Origin: Tessaracoccus sp. MC1679 | Lineage (GTDB): Bacteria; Actinomycetota; Actinomycetes; Propionibacteriales; Propionibacteriaceae | Direction: 5' to 3' | Assembly (NCBI RefSeq): GCF_014164775.1 | Contig: NZ_JACJGB010000003.1 | Coordinates: forward strand, 347,718 to 411,717 | DNA length: 64,000 nt | Shown: positions 45,886 to 54,888 of the stretch, one piece after another | Position numbering within the stretch: the stretch's first letter is position 1 | Layout of the letters: each line of letters begins with the position of its first letter | The notes under the pieces: model-generated | Told to the model about the DNA's origin: nothing | Seen by the model: only the letters and a program-made list of their open reading frames with translations | Databases searched by the model: none | Made by a program: the position numbers and the translations under genes

Positions 45886-47602
45886 CCTGCTATTTCACGC
45901 TGCCCCTGCAGCCGTACGCGACCTCTCCCAACGCCTGACGGAGCTGCTCGGCCAGCTTCCCTCAGACGAGCGGTCGAAGCTCCTTGGCCTCCTCGTCGTT
46001 GACGAACACGAACGTCCGCGGATGGTTCTCACCGGGCAATACAGCAGCGGGAAATCGACTCTCATCAAGGCGCTTACCGACGAAGCGGCCGAGGTTGTCA
46101 TCGACTCCGCAGTCGCGACCGACCAGGTCCAGGTGTTCGACTGGGACGGACTGGTCGACCTCGTTGACACACCTGGTGTGCAAGCGGGCTTGTCAGAACA
46201 CGACCGCCTGGCCGAAGAGGCGCTCCGTACCGCCGACCTGGTCCTGTTCGCTGTCACCGTCGATCTCTTCGATGACAGATCGGTCGAGCACCTGCGGCAC
46301 ATCACCGAAGACCTGCGGAAGGCGCCGCAGCTCCTGGTAGTCATCACCAAGAGCCGCACGCTTCACGCCGCAGACGGTGTACGCGAAGCTGCGGTCCGAG
46401 CAGCACTCGGCACATTTGCGGATCAGGTGCCTTGGGCCGAGTGCGATGCCAAGACTTACCTTGATGGCCTCCACGAGAACGATCGGCTTCGCGCTACCCG
46501 CCGTATCGAGGCATCCGGCATGACGGAAGTGACAGACACGATCAACCAAATCGCCCGAGAGCGTGGGGAACTGGCCCGTTTCCGCGTTCCTCTTCAGCAG
46601 ATCGCGTTGGCCGCTGGCGAAGCGTTGGCCGCGCTAACCGATGACCCAGATGAGGAGGCGGTCCTCACCGTGCTGGCACGGCAGCGTAGGGCACTGACGA
46701 ATCGCCGTGGGCTTCTCGACTCGGCTCTCGACCGAGAGGCATCAGAGTTTCGTTCAGCATGCATCCGAGCTGTCGAGACACTGGCGGACACCGCCGAGTC
46801 CATCGAGGAGTCTGAGAACCCTGACTGGTCCAAGCTTGAAGCCGCCTCTGACACGCTGAACGCTCAGCTATCCGCGGCCAACCAGCGATTCACCGACGGA
46901 GTGCATGCCGTCGTGAGCTCGCAACTCGCGGACTTCACCTCCGAGGTGCGCGAGATTGAAGCCTCGCCATACGCTCACCAGTTGCGAGAGCTGGACGTTC
47001 AGGGCGTCATCGAGGCTCAGGAAATCCCGGCGGACAGAGGGCTCCTGCGAGATACGGGTCGCAAGCAGCGGCGAGTACCTGCCTGGGGGCCAAAGGCAGC
47101 AGAACACCTGAAGGGCTTCCAGAAGAGCTGGGGTGCTGGCGATGGCATCAAGCAAGCTGCCGGCAGCAGCGGTCATCAGATCGTCTACAAGGTGGGCAAG
47201 CTCGCGGGGTGGAAGTTCGAACCCTGGCAGGCCGTCCGCTGGGCGAACAACATCGGAAAGTTCGCCAAAGCCGGAGCTCTTGTCCTGCCAGTCGCGCTGG
47301 AGGCGTACGCAGTTGTCAGCGACGAGCGCCAGGAAGTGCGAGTCATGAAAGAGAAGCTCCGTCGACGTAACGCCCTGGTGGGCAGGGTCTTGGCGCAGTG
47401 CGACGACATCTCACGGTCGGCGCTTGCGCAAGTGCGGACGGAACTCGACTCAGAGTTCGATGCCGCTGTTCGTGAGATCGACAGCGTGACCGAATCGGTG
47501 CGCGCCAACCAGGCTCTCCGTAGCGACCTGAATCGAGGCATCGCCGTGGTCCGGGCGGAAGCGTTTGCGATGCTCGATAGGCTCGCGACACCAGCCCAGT
47601 GA
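45878..47602 (+). CDS. Dynamin-like GTPase 2 (LeoA/Eleos-like)
   Basis: A 574-residue GTPase. The G1 motif GQYSSGKST is near residues 53-61, the typical signature of bacterial dynamin-like proteins; G3 is DTPGVQ near 97 and G4 TKSRT near 157. The helical stalk continues to a hydrophobic patch near 460-480 (AKAGALVLPVALEAYAVV). It is the last gene of the string, and its ATG overlaps the preceding gene by 8 nt. Pairs of non-identical dynamin-like GTPases often work as hetero-oligomers, so the two are probably partners. Function in defence is inferred from the company it keeps. Confidence 0.78.
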   Translation: MNDLLFHAAPAAVRDLSQRLTELLGQLPSDERSKLLGLLVVDEHERPRMVLTGQYSSGKSTLIKALTDEAAEVVIDSAVATDQVQVFDWDGLVDLVDTPGVQAGLSEHDRLAEEALRTADLVLFAVTVDLFDDRSVEHLRHITEDLRKAPQLLVVITKSRTLHAADGVREAAVRAALGTFADQVPWAECDAKTYLDGLHENDRLRATRRIEASGMTEVTDTINQIARERGELARFRVPLQQIALAAGEALAALTDDPDEEAVLTVLARQRRALTNRRGLLDSALDREASEFRSACIRAVETLADTAESIEESENPDWSKLEAASDTLNAQLSAANQRFTDGVHAVVSSQLADFTSEVREIEASPYAHQLRELDVQGVIEAQEIPADRGLLRDTGRKQRRVPAWGPKAAEHLKGFQKSWGAGDGIKQAAGSSGHQIVYKVGKLAGWKFEPWQAVRWANNIGKFAKAGALVLPVALEAYAVVSDERQEVRVMKEKLRRRNALVGRVLAQCDDISRSALAQVRTELDSEFDAAVREIDSVTESVRANQALRSDLNRGIAVVRAEAFAMLDRLATPAQ

Positions 47603-47639
47603 GAGTAGATCGTCAAGGCTTGTCGGGGCGGCTTGCCGT

Positions 47640-48992
47640 CGAGACCCGGACGCGCCCATCGTCGTGACCACGTTCACCACCATCCTGGCCGCTGAACTTG
47701 CCCGTAGCCTCGAGCGCCTCGACCCCGACCTGCGCTTCGCCGACGCCCTCGGCGCGCCCGGCCTCCACGTCAAGGGCATCGACGCGCTGGCCCGGGCGGT
47801 GCTGCAGTCGGCGGGCGCGGACGTGAGCGAGGCCGTCGCGGCCGTGCTGGGCGTGGGGCGGACCGACATCGGGGGCCGGACCGACACCGACGCCGCGTGG
47901 CGCCAGGCCGTGCTGCGCGCCGGTGAGGACCTCGACCAGAAGCTGCGCAAGCCCGCGTTCCTGGCCGCCGAGTACGAGATGGTGATCCTGCCTCACCGCA
48001 TCACGCAGCTGGCCGACTACCTCAAGGTGGCGAGGCCGGGCCGCGGGGTGCGGCTGTCGCGGGCGGGACGCAAGGCGGTGTGGGCCGTCGTCGAGGCCTA
48101 CCGCGGCGCCGCCCGCGAGGCGGGGACGCTCGACTTCGCGGAGGCCGCCTCCATCGCCGCCGCCCACCTCGAGGCGACGGGGGAGCGGCCCGCCCGGCAC
48201 GTGCTCGTCGACGAGGGGCAGGACTTCAAGCCCTGCCACTGGCAGCTGGTCCGGGCGCTGGCGGCCGAGGCGCCCAACGACATCTTCATCGCCGAGGACG
48301 CCCACCAGCGGATCTACGGTCAGAAGCTGATCCTCTCGGCGTACGGGATCCGGACCCAGGGCCGGTCGCGGGGGCTGAAGCTCAACTACCGCACCACGGC
48401 GCAGAACCTGGCGTGGGCCGTCGGGGTGCTGACCGGGCAGGAGGTCGTCGATTCCGACGGCGAGGCCGAGACCATGGCCGGCTATCTGTCGGCGCGCACA
48501 GGCCCGAAGCCGGAGGTGCGGTCGTTCCCGACGCTGACGGCGGAGCTGGACTTCGCGGCGGACCTCGTCGGCTCCTGGGTGGGCAGTGGGGACATTGCGT
48601 CGGAGACGGTCGCGGTGCTGGTGCGCGACCGGGTGACCCGCGACCGCGTCGTCGCCGGGCTGGGGGAGCGGGGCGTCGAGGTCCGAGCCCTGGAGGCGGG
48701 GACGGTGAAGCCCGGCTACCCGGTGGCGCTGACGATGCACCGGGCCAAGGGCACGGAGTTCGCGCGGGTGCTGCTGTTCGGGCTGAGCAAGGACTCGATG
48801 CCGATGGGGTTGAAGGCCTACGACTACGACGACGAGGAGCTCAGCGAGGCGCAGCTGCGGGAACGGTCGCTGCTGTACGTGGCGGCGTCGCGGGCCCGCG
48901 ACGAGTTGGTGGTCACGTACAGCGGGTCGCCGTCGGGGCTGCTGCCGTCGGTGACCGGTGATGACGACGGCGAGCCACAGGGATCAGTGTGA
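47640..48992 (+). pseudogene. UvrD-type helicase, 5'-truncated (copy 1)
   Basis: About 450 codons of a superfamily 1 helicase starting after the Walker A region. It still carries VDEGQDF (Walker B) near nt 48210, NYRTT (motif IV region), MHRAKGTEF, and YVAASRARDELVV (motif VI). The open frame begins abruptly at about 47640, 38 bp after the dynamin-like gene, with no start or ribosome-binding site. Without the P-loop it should be inactive. A second, shorter copy of the same gene lies at 56408-57056. Confidence 0.8.
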
Positions 48993-49080
48993 CGGCCGCC
49001 ACCCGCGCCCCCACCCCACCGCCGAGAGCGGTCGTGGCCAAGAGTCGCCCTCATCCTCGCTTCGGGGATCGTGAGGGCAC

Positions 49081-49290
49081 TCAAGGGATCAGGAAGGGGG
49101 TGTTGCGTTTGTACTGCAGGTACGCGTCGCCGAAGCGGGCCTCCAGTTCCTTCTCCTCGACCACCTTCACGTACAGCAGGAGCAGTCCTGCGAACAGGGC
49201 GACGAGCCCGATGGCCGCGACCGAACCGAGGTAGATGCTGAGTCCGAGATAGGCCGTGGCCTGCCACAACCAGCGTGACCCGACCTGCAC
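49081..49290 (-). pseudogene. Isoprenylcysteine methyltransferase-like protein, C-terminal fragment
   Basis: 69 codons encode two hydrophobic segments and the tail VEEKELEARFGDAYLQYKRNTPFLIP, the characteristic C-terminus of ICMT/PEMT-type membrane methyltransferases. Full-length relatives are about 150-200 residues, and the catalytic upstream segment is absent. A GTG at 49290 could start a short peptide, but a remnant is more likely. Confidence 0.6.
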
Positions 49291-49470
49291 GAGGGCTGTC
49301 GCTCAGCCCACCGCACGAATCTCCCCGTCTCGCGCTGCCTCATGGTCCGATTGTCTCCGTGACGGTGCTCCTGCGTGACGCCTCCGGCCGACCGGACGTA
49401 GCTGGGCTGAGCGCGTCAGATCGCCCGCAAGTCCACACTCGTCATGGCCCGAGAGTGGCTTGGTGCTGCA

Positions 49471-49998
49471 TCAACCCTCGATGGGAATCGCGGGCTCCAG
49501 CACCGCCCACGCTTCTTGGCCGCTTGTCAGCTCAGAGAAGCGGATCTGGACATCGTCGACGCTCTTGAGGGGCGGCACGGCCGCATCGACGTTCACCGCT
49601 GCGGGCAGTTCATCGGAACACTCCCAGGTCACACCGCCTGAAGCCTTCACACCGTTGACCCAGAGCTCGGGGGTGATGGAGCCGTTCCCGTGGCAGGAAG
49701 CCCGAATCTGGTAGCCGATATGGAGATCCGGGGCGCCTGTCAATTCACTCACCGCAGCGCCGTCGAAGTAGGTGACTCGCGCCACCTCACCCTCGATTCT
49801 CTCCGGTGCCGTGAACGCTTCCTCCAGTGCGGGGCTCGTCTGAACCGGGGCAGACTCGGGCGTGCTCGCCTGCGTCGGCTTGCTGCTGGTGCTGACTCGG
49901 TCAGTGGGGGTCGGGGAGGAGGTGGGTTCAGGGGCCGGGTCGCTCGTGCAGGCAACCAGGACGAGAACCGAGGCGACGACGGCGGCGCGCATCTTCAT
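49471..49998 (-). CDS. Putative lipoprotein
   Basis: A 175-residue secreted protein. The signal peptide has a lipobox LVLVAC (lipidated Cys near residue 17), then a Ser/Thr/Pro-rich linker to about residue 55 and a small beta-rich domain with a Cys pair (ASCHGNG, WECSDE). No family recognised. It would be anchored to the outer face of the membrane. Confidence 0.7.
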   Translation of the reverse strand: MKMRAAVVASVLVLVACTSDPAPEPTSSPTPTDRVSTSSKPTQASTPESAPVQTSPALEEAFTAPERIEGEVARVTYFDGAAVSELTGAPDLHIGYQIRASCHGNGSITPELWVNGVKASGGVTWECSDELPAAVNVDAAVPPLKSVDDVQIRFSELTSGQEAWAVLEPAIPIEG

Positions 49999-50219
49999 GG
50001 CTCATCAAAACACTCAACCCGCGCAACCCGCGCGAAGGTAGCCTGACGCGTAGGACACCTGAAGGAAATGAAATGCGTACGCCGCCTGGCACTGCCCCCG
50101 GACCAAGCCCGCGGCCAGCCATTTCGCGGACGCGTCGCGTTCTGGCGCGGGCTCACCGTCACCGACTGAGGGGGTGGCATCCGCGCGGCAGACCCGGGAC
50201 AGGGGACGATGACACGTTG

Positions 50220-50804
50220 ATGGGACGGATAGGCGAGCGCTTGGCGCACGGAGTGCGGGGGTGGATGGCCATCGGGGCAACGCTGCTCTTCGTGGTGTTC
50301 ACCGCGACGGTGCTGCCCGACCAGGCTGAGGCGGGCGCGTTCTACACGGTCCGCTACCCAGCCCCCGACACATCCCTGTGGTACTGGCCGGACGACCTGT
50401 ACGCGGCGGCCGAGGCGTGGGGGCCGGATGGTCGAGCCGCCTACGTCGACGCACGCGTGACGTTCGATGTCATCTGGCCGCCGGTGTACGGGGCGTTCCT
50501 GGTGGCGACGCTCGCCTGGGTCTGGGCCCGGGGCGCAGCTCCTGAGAGCCGGTGGCGAGGGGTGGCGCTGCTGCCGGTGGTCGTGGTGGCTCTGGACTAC
50601 GCCGAGAACGTCTGCGCCGCGACGGTGATGGCACGCTATCCGGCGCGGACCCCGGTGCTGGCGGAGTTGGCGCCGATCTTCACCGCCGGCAAGTGGCTCA
50701 CCCTGTCCGTCAGCTTCCTTCTGCTGGTGGTCGGCGTGGTCGTCGTCCTCACTGCCTGGTGGCGGGCGCGCAGTCTGCGCCCACCCCGGTCACAGGCCGG
50801 GTGA
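50220..50804 (+). CDS. Membrane protein with four hydrophobic segments
   Basis: A 194-residue protein with hydrophobic segments at about 14-34, 80-101, 115-135 and 155-178; the first is followed by an extracytoplasmic region rich in aromatic residues (PAPDTSLWYWPDDLY). No family recognised. The ATG at 50220 follows GGGGACGATG-type sequence. The 3' end overlaps a remnant on the other strand by 16 bp. Confidence 0.65.
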   Translation: MGRIGERLAHGVRGWMAIGATLLFVVFTATVLPDQAEAGAFYTVRYPAPDTSLWYWPDDLYAAAEAWGPDGRAAYVDARVTFDVIWPPVYGAFLVATLAWVWARGAAPESRWRGVALLPVVVVALDYAENVCAATVMARYPARTPVLAELAPIFTAGKWLTLSVSFLLLVVGVVVVLTAWWRARSLRPPRSQAG

Positions 50805-50900
50805 GAAGGAGATCGGCAGCACCACCTCGTTGCGACGGAGGAACCACGGCGTCCAGGGAGGGTCGAAGCGTGCGAACCTGCTTTCCGTAATGTCTTCAGC
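50789..50900 (-). pseudogene. SOUL-family heme-binding protein, C-terminal remnant
   Basis: A short open stretch reads DPPWTPWFLRRNEVVLPI near its end, the conserved C-terminus of SOUL domain proteins, and then a stop. The rest of the domain is absent; upstream sequence up to the HigBA operator shows nothing I can identify. Confidence 0.55.
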
Positions 50901-51012
50901 GTGGCACTCTCGGGCCTACCGGTCTACGAGCGATTCTTCAAGAGGGCGATCAGCATCCAGTGCTCGCCCGATCATGCTGCGGGTCGACTTCGACGGTCAT
51001 GAGCGAGGCTTG

Positions 51013-51034
51013 TATCGCGTAGCGCTACGCGATA
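51013..51034. promoter_or_regulatory. Perfect 22-bp palindrome, probable HigA operator
   Basis: TATCGCGTAGC followed immediately by its exact complement, ending 11 bp before the HigB start. The position and perfection match an autoregulatory operator bound by the HigA dimer. Confidence 0.75.
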
Positions 51035-51045
51035 CGCTTTGTGTT

Positions 51046-51324
51046 GTGATCGTCAGCTTCCGGCACAAGGGTTTGGAGCGGCTGTATCGCGATGGTTCGA
51101 AGAAGGGTGTTCAAGCGGCTCACGTCCCCAAACTGCTGCGCATCTTGTCGCTGCTTGACGTGGCACAGACCCCCGACGATCTCGCGATCCCGTCGTTCCG
51201 GACCCACCCCCTCAAAGGGGACCTGGGCGGGCACTGGTCGGTCTGGGTGAACGGCAACTGGCGGGTCACGTTCCGCTTCGCTGAGAGTGACGTCGAACCC
51301 GTTGATTATCAGGACTACCACTGA
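51046..51324 (+). CDS. higB: HigB/RelE-type mRNA interferase toxin
   Basis: A 92-residue toxin starting from GTG at 51046, just after the palindrome, to give the usual FRHKGLERLYRDGSKKGVQ N-terminus. The core HPLKGDLGGHWSVWVNGNWRVTFRF is diagnostic for HigB. It is expected to cleave ribosome-bound mRNA. An in-frame upstream extension exists but lies across the operator. The antitoxin starts 16 nt downstream. Confidence 0.9.
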   Translation: MIVSFRHKGLERLYRDGSKKGVQAAHVPKLLRILSLLDVAQTPDDLAIPSFRTHPLKGDLGGHWSVWVNGNWRVTFRFAESDVEPVDYQDYH

Positions 51325-51340
51325 CCAGGAGGTGGACAGC

Positions 51341-51628
51341 ATGGTGATGAAGACACCGGTACATCCCGGCGAGATCCTGCGTGAGGACGTGCTGGCCGAC
51401 CTCGGGCTGAGTGTCGGAGAGGCTGCGTCACGGCTCGGGATCTCCCGGGTGACGTTGAGCCGCGTCCTGCACGGCCATGCCCGGCTGAGCCCCAACCTTG
51501 CTGTTCGACTGGAGGGGGCTGGCGTTAGTACCGCCCGTGCTTGGCTGGCCCTGCAGTCGGCTTATGACCTCGCGGCCGAGCGTGCCGCCGGAGTACCCAC
51601 TGTCCGCAGGCTCGACCCCGTCGCCTGA
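51341..51628 (+). CDS. higA: HigA-family antitoxin
   Basis: A 95-residue HigA of the addiction-module class. TPVHPGEILREDVLADLGLSV is the hallmark N-terminus, followed by the HTH AASRLGISRVTLSRVLHG. The ATG at 51341 has AGGAGG 8 nt upstream; an in-frame extension further upstream was rejected for that reason. It represses its own operon through the palindrome before higB. Confidence 0.92.
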   Translation: MVMKTPVHPGEILREDVLADLGLSVGEAASRLGISRVTLSRVLHGHARLSPNLAVRLEGAGVSTARAWLALQSAYDLAAERAAGVPTVRRLDPVA

Positions 51629-51788
51629 CAGCACCCCGGACATGGCGCTCTGTGTGCCGCCCCAACCTTCAGATGCGTATCTGCAGGCTCTCTAGCCGGC
51701 GGGTGGTCAGTTGCAGCGCCTCCTGATGACTTTCCTCGGCAGGCCCGGTAGGTCGGGGCGGTGGCGCGATATCGGGGGGACAGCTGAC

Positions 51789-51820
51789 GACCCGGCTCGC
51801 GCACGTGGGCGAGCCGGGTC
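51789..51820 (-). terminator. Hairpin downstream of the second CPBP protease
   Basis: A 12-bp stem GACCCGGCTCGC with its complement and an 8-nt loop. It lies 18 bp past the stop codon of the protease gene; no strong T-run follows. Confidence 0.6.
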
Positions 51821-51837
51821 GTTGAGCGAAGCGGCGG

Positions 51838-52779
51838 CTAGCGAGACTTCGCCGAGCGGCTCCGGCGGGCCTTCCGTTCGACCCACAGGATCAGCACCGT
51901 GCAGACGGCCAGGATCGCGGTCGATGCCAGCGTGTCGAGGATGGTCGACTCGGGGAAGTTCAGGTCCAGCCATCCGACGGCGCCGAACGCGAAGACCAGC
52001 GAGTTGTTCACCACGTGCAGGGCGATGGCGGCTTCGATCCCGCCGGTCCGCCACACGAGCACGCCCGCCGCGAGCGCGAACGCGGCCACCCCGAGCAGCC
52101 CAGCCGCGTTGTAGTCGTGGGCCACGACGAACAGCGGCAGTGGCAGCAGAATCCCCCAGAACGGGTTGCGGAGCCACGCGCCGAACACCTGCATGGGTAG
52201 CGCACGGAAGGCGAACTCCTCGGCGGCGGCCTGGAACGGCACGATCAGCAGCGCGCCGAGGATCAGCCACCAGCTGTACGGGTGCCACGTGGGTGCGACG
52301 GGCTCCCCCTCGAACCAGGCCAGCGCAAGGAAGAACAGTTGGCCCGCCAGGTACACCCCGAGGCAGATGGCCAGGGAGCGGCCGAGCACTCTCCAGCGGA
52401 GGCGCCCCGCGACGGAGAGGAGGGTACCGACGGGGCGTCGGCCGGCGGTCACGCCCAGCATCACCGCCGGGATCATGGGGATCAGCGTCACCATCGTCCC
52501 CACGAAGTGATACGGGTTGTACATGTCGGTGTCTACACTCAGGAGGTCCACCGAGGTTTCGAACTGAGGGTTGATCAGCACAACGATGGCAACCGTCGCA
52601 AACAGCAGCAGCATCATCGCGGCGTACGACACCACGGCCACGACGGCGGTGACCAACGGCCGCCACCAGCGGTAGTTGGCCTGGGTCCGGGCGATCCGGT
52701 GGTAGTCGGGACGCTCCGGCGCAGCTGGGGGGCTGAGCACGGGGTGCGGCGGGTCAAGGGTGATGGTTGATGTGTTCAT
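51838..52779 (-). CDS. CPBP family intramembrane metalloprotease (second)
   Basis: A 313-residue polytopic membrane protein. AAAEEFAFR near residues 180-188 is the E-E-x-x-x-R motif, with VVAHDYN near 220 and HVVNN near 260. The start is the ATG at 52779; the frame is open further upstream but crosses the divergent promoter region. It is unrelated in detail to the one at 4185-5111. It is divergent from a two-component system and may be its target. Confidence 0.85.
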   Translation of the reverse strand: MNTSTITLDPPHPVLSPPAAPERPDYHRIARTQANYRWWRPLVTAVVAVVSYAAMMLLLFATVAIVVLINPQFETSVDLLSVDTDMYNPYHFVGTMVTLIPMIPAVMLGVTAGRRPVGTLLSVAGRLRWRVLGRSLAICLGVYLAGQLFFLALAWFEGEPVAPTWHPYSWWLILGALLIVPFQAAAEEFAFRALPMQVFGAWLRNPFWGILLPLPLFVVAHDYNAAGLLGVAAFALAAGVLVWRTGGIEAAIALHVVNNSLVFAFGAVGWLDLNFPESTILDTLASTAILAVCTVLILWVERKARRSRSAKSR

Positions 52780-52911
52780 GACGTCATCCTCGCGACCCGC
52801 CGCGCCCAGGCACCATCGGTCAACCGGGTGCCTGACGGGGCCGAAGGGATGGTCCAGGTTCATGCCTTCGGACGACACCGGCTGGGCTCTCCGCTGCCCT
52901 AGGGTGGGCCG

Positions 52912-54135
52912 ATGACCGTCCAGCCCTCGCCCGTCGGGACCCGCCGCCCGCCGCAGGACGTCAGAAGCGTGGCGTTGATGATCGTCGTCTCGGCGGTGTC
53001 TGTGCTGGTGACGCTGGTCGCTCTGCCCGGCTACCTGGAGTCGCCGCTGGCCGGCTGGCTCGGCCCGTCTGCGATGCTGCTCAACCTGGGCGGCCTCGTC
53101 GGCTCGCTCGTGCTGCTGCCCAGGGTGCTGTACCGGGCCCCGGTCGGACCCATCTGGGCCCCGGACGAGAAGCGAGAGCAACGGGCGGTCGTTTATGCGC
53201 TTGTCATCATCGCGCTGGCGGCAGTCTCCGACGGCGCGGCGACCGCTGCCGGCGTCGCCCTCGTCTCCATCGCCGCCCGCCGTCGTTGGCCGGCCATCGC
53301 CTTGACCGTCGCCGCCTTCGGTGTCGCGTACGCGGCCGGTCGAGGGTTGATCGTCCCGCTGGGGGCGGCCGCGCCGACGGTGGCCCAGGAGGCGATCGGG
53401 GTTGCTGTCCTGGTCGCCATCCTGGTGCTATTCGGCCTCTACCGCGGCAGTCGCCGTGAGCTGTGGCGCTCCCTGCAGCAGGAGGCCGACCTGGCCCGTC
53501 GCGAACAGGCCGCCCGCGTCATGCAGGCCCGCGAGGCCGAGCGCACCCGCATCGCCGGCGAGATGCACGACTCGTTGTCGCACCGGCTGGCGCTGATCTC
53601 GCTGCACGCGGGCGCCCTCGAATATCGCGCGGATCTGGACCCCGCCGTCGCCCGCGAGGCTGCGGGAGTGATCCGGGCGGCGGCCGAGACGGCCGTCGAG
53701 GAACTCCATGAGGTGCTGGCGGTCCTCCGACCGCCGGAGGCAGGGACGGCCCCGGCTCCGACCTTGGCCGACGTGCGCACGCTCGCCGACACCGTCCGTG
53801 CCACCGGACACCCCGTCGACCTGACCCTCGACGTGGGCCCCGGCGAGCCGGGCACGGCCACGACCGGGCACCTGTACCGCGTCCTCCAGGAGTCGTTCAC
53901 CAACGCCGTCAAGCACGCCCCCGGGTTGCCCATCACGGCCACGATCGCGGGCGGGCCGGCCGGTGGAATCTCCGTTTCCGTCCGCAACCCCGTGCCGCTC
54001 GCGCCCGTCGACGCCCCCGGGTCGCGGATGGGCCTGGCCGGGCTGACCGAGCGGATGGCGCTGATCGGAGGCCGGTTCCAGGCCCGCGTCGTGTCGGGGG
54101 AGTTTCTCGTGGAAGCATGGTTACCGTGGGCGTGA
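52912..54135 (+). CDS. Sensor histidine kinase (NarL/DesK class)
   Basis: A 407-residue kinase with five or six hydrophobic segments in residues 20-180, then HisKA_3 with the phospho-accepting His in [21 protein letters not shown] near 219, and an HATPase_c region with N-box [10 protein letters not shown]. The ligand is unknown; membrane-embedded sensors of this type often detect envelope stress or antibiotics. The 3' end overlaps the response regulator by 19 nt. Confidence 0.9.
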   Translation: MTVQPSPVGTRRPPQDVRSVALMIVVSAVSVLVTLVALPGYLESPLAGWLGPSAMLLNLGGLVGSLVLLPRVLYRAPVGPIWAPDEKREQRAVVYALVIIALAAVSDGAATAAGVALVSIAARRRWPAIALTVAAFGVAYAAGRGLIVPLGAAAPTVAQEAIGVAVLVAILVLFGLYRGSRRELWRSLQQEADLARREQAARVMQAREAERTRIAGEMHDSLSHRLALISLHAGALEYRADLDPAVAREAAGVIRAAAETAVEELHEVLAVLRPPEAGTAPAPTLADVRTLADTVRATGHPVDLTLDVGPGEPGTATTGHLYRVLQESFTNAVKHAPGLPITATIAGGPAGGISVSVRNPVPLAPVDAPGSRMGLAGLTERMALIGGRFQARVVSGEFLVEAWLPWA

Positions 54136-54782
54136 ACGGGATCCGGGTGCTCCTCGTCGACGACGAGGCGCTGGTCCGGGCGGGACTGCGGCTGATCCTC
54201 GAAGGGTCGGGCGGCATCACCGTCGTGGGCGAGGCGGCCGACGGGCTGGAGGCGGTCGCCCAGGTCACCGAACTGAACCCCGACGTGGTGCTGATGGACG
54301 TCAGGATGCCGCGGTGCGACGGCGTCGAGGCCACCCGAAGGATCCGCGCGCTGCCGAACCCGCCCCACGTCGTCATGCTCACCTCCTTCGACACCGACGA
54401 CTTCCTGGTGCGCGCGCTCGATGCCGGGGCATCCGGCTTCCTGCTGAAGCACACCCCGCCACCAGACCTGGTCGCGGCGGTCCAGCAGTCCGCGGCGGGG
54501 ACGATGTCCTTCTCGCCCCTCGTCCTGCAGCGCCTCGTCGCCGCCGCCACGCGGGCCACTCAGCAGGCGGCGACCGACCCTCTGGAGGGGCTGAGCGAGC
54601 GCGAAACCGAGATCGCCCGCTTGGTCGCCGAAGGGCTCACCAACGTCGAGATCGCCGGTCGGCTGTTCCTGTCGCTGCCGACCATCAAGACCCACCTCGC
54701 TCGGATCTTCGACAAGCTCGGAGTCACCAGCCGCGTCCAGTTGGCCCTCGCGGTGCACGGACATCGGCACGAGCCGAGCTGA
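54117..54782 (+). CDS. LuxR/NarL-family response regulator
   Basis: A 221-residue regulator. The receiver domain has the acidic pair DDE and phospho-acceptor Asp in LMDVRMP near 61; the C-terminal LuxR HTH spans about 155-210 ([28 protein letters not shown]). It is coupled to the overlapping sensor kinase. Start may be this ATG or the GTG five codons later. Likely targets are the divergent CPBP gene or its own operon. Confidence 0.92.
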   Translation: MVTVGVNGIRVLLVDDEALVRAGLRLILEGSGGITVVGEAADGLEAVAQVTELNPDVVLMDVRMPRCDGVEATRRIRALPNPPHVVMLTSFDTDDFLVRALDAGASGFLLKHTPPPDLVAAVQQSAAGTMSFSPLVLQRLVAAATRATQQAATDPLEGLSERETEIARLVAEGLTNVEIAGRLFLSLPTIKTHLARIFDKLGVTSRVQLALAVHGHRHEPS

Positions 54783-54888
54783 GTCGACCGGCGCGACTGA
54801 CCCCAGAGGCTGGTGCGACGGCATCGACCCAGACGACACCCGCAGCCATCCACGCCCGGGTGGTGGGGTCTGTGCGGAACGCAGAGAC

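Noticed and set aside
47613..48740. 375-codon minus-strand frame opposite the helicase remnant
   Set aside because: Repeat-like His/Arg/Gly composition typical of antisense frames; helicase motifs are clear on the other strand.
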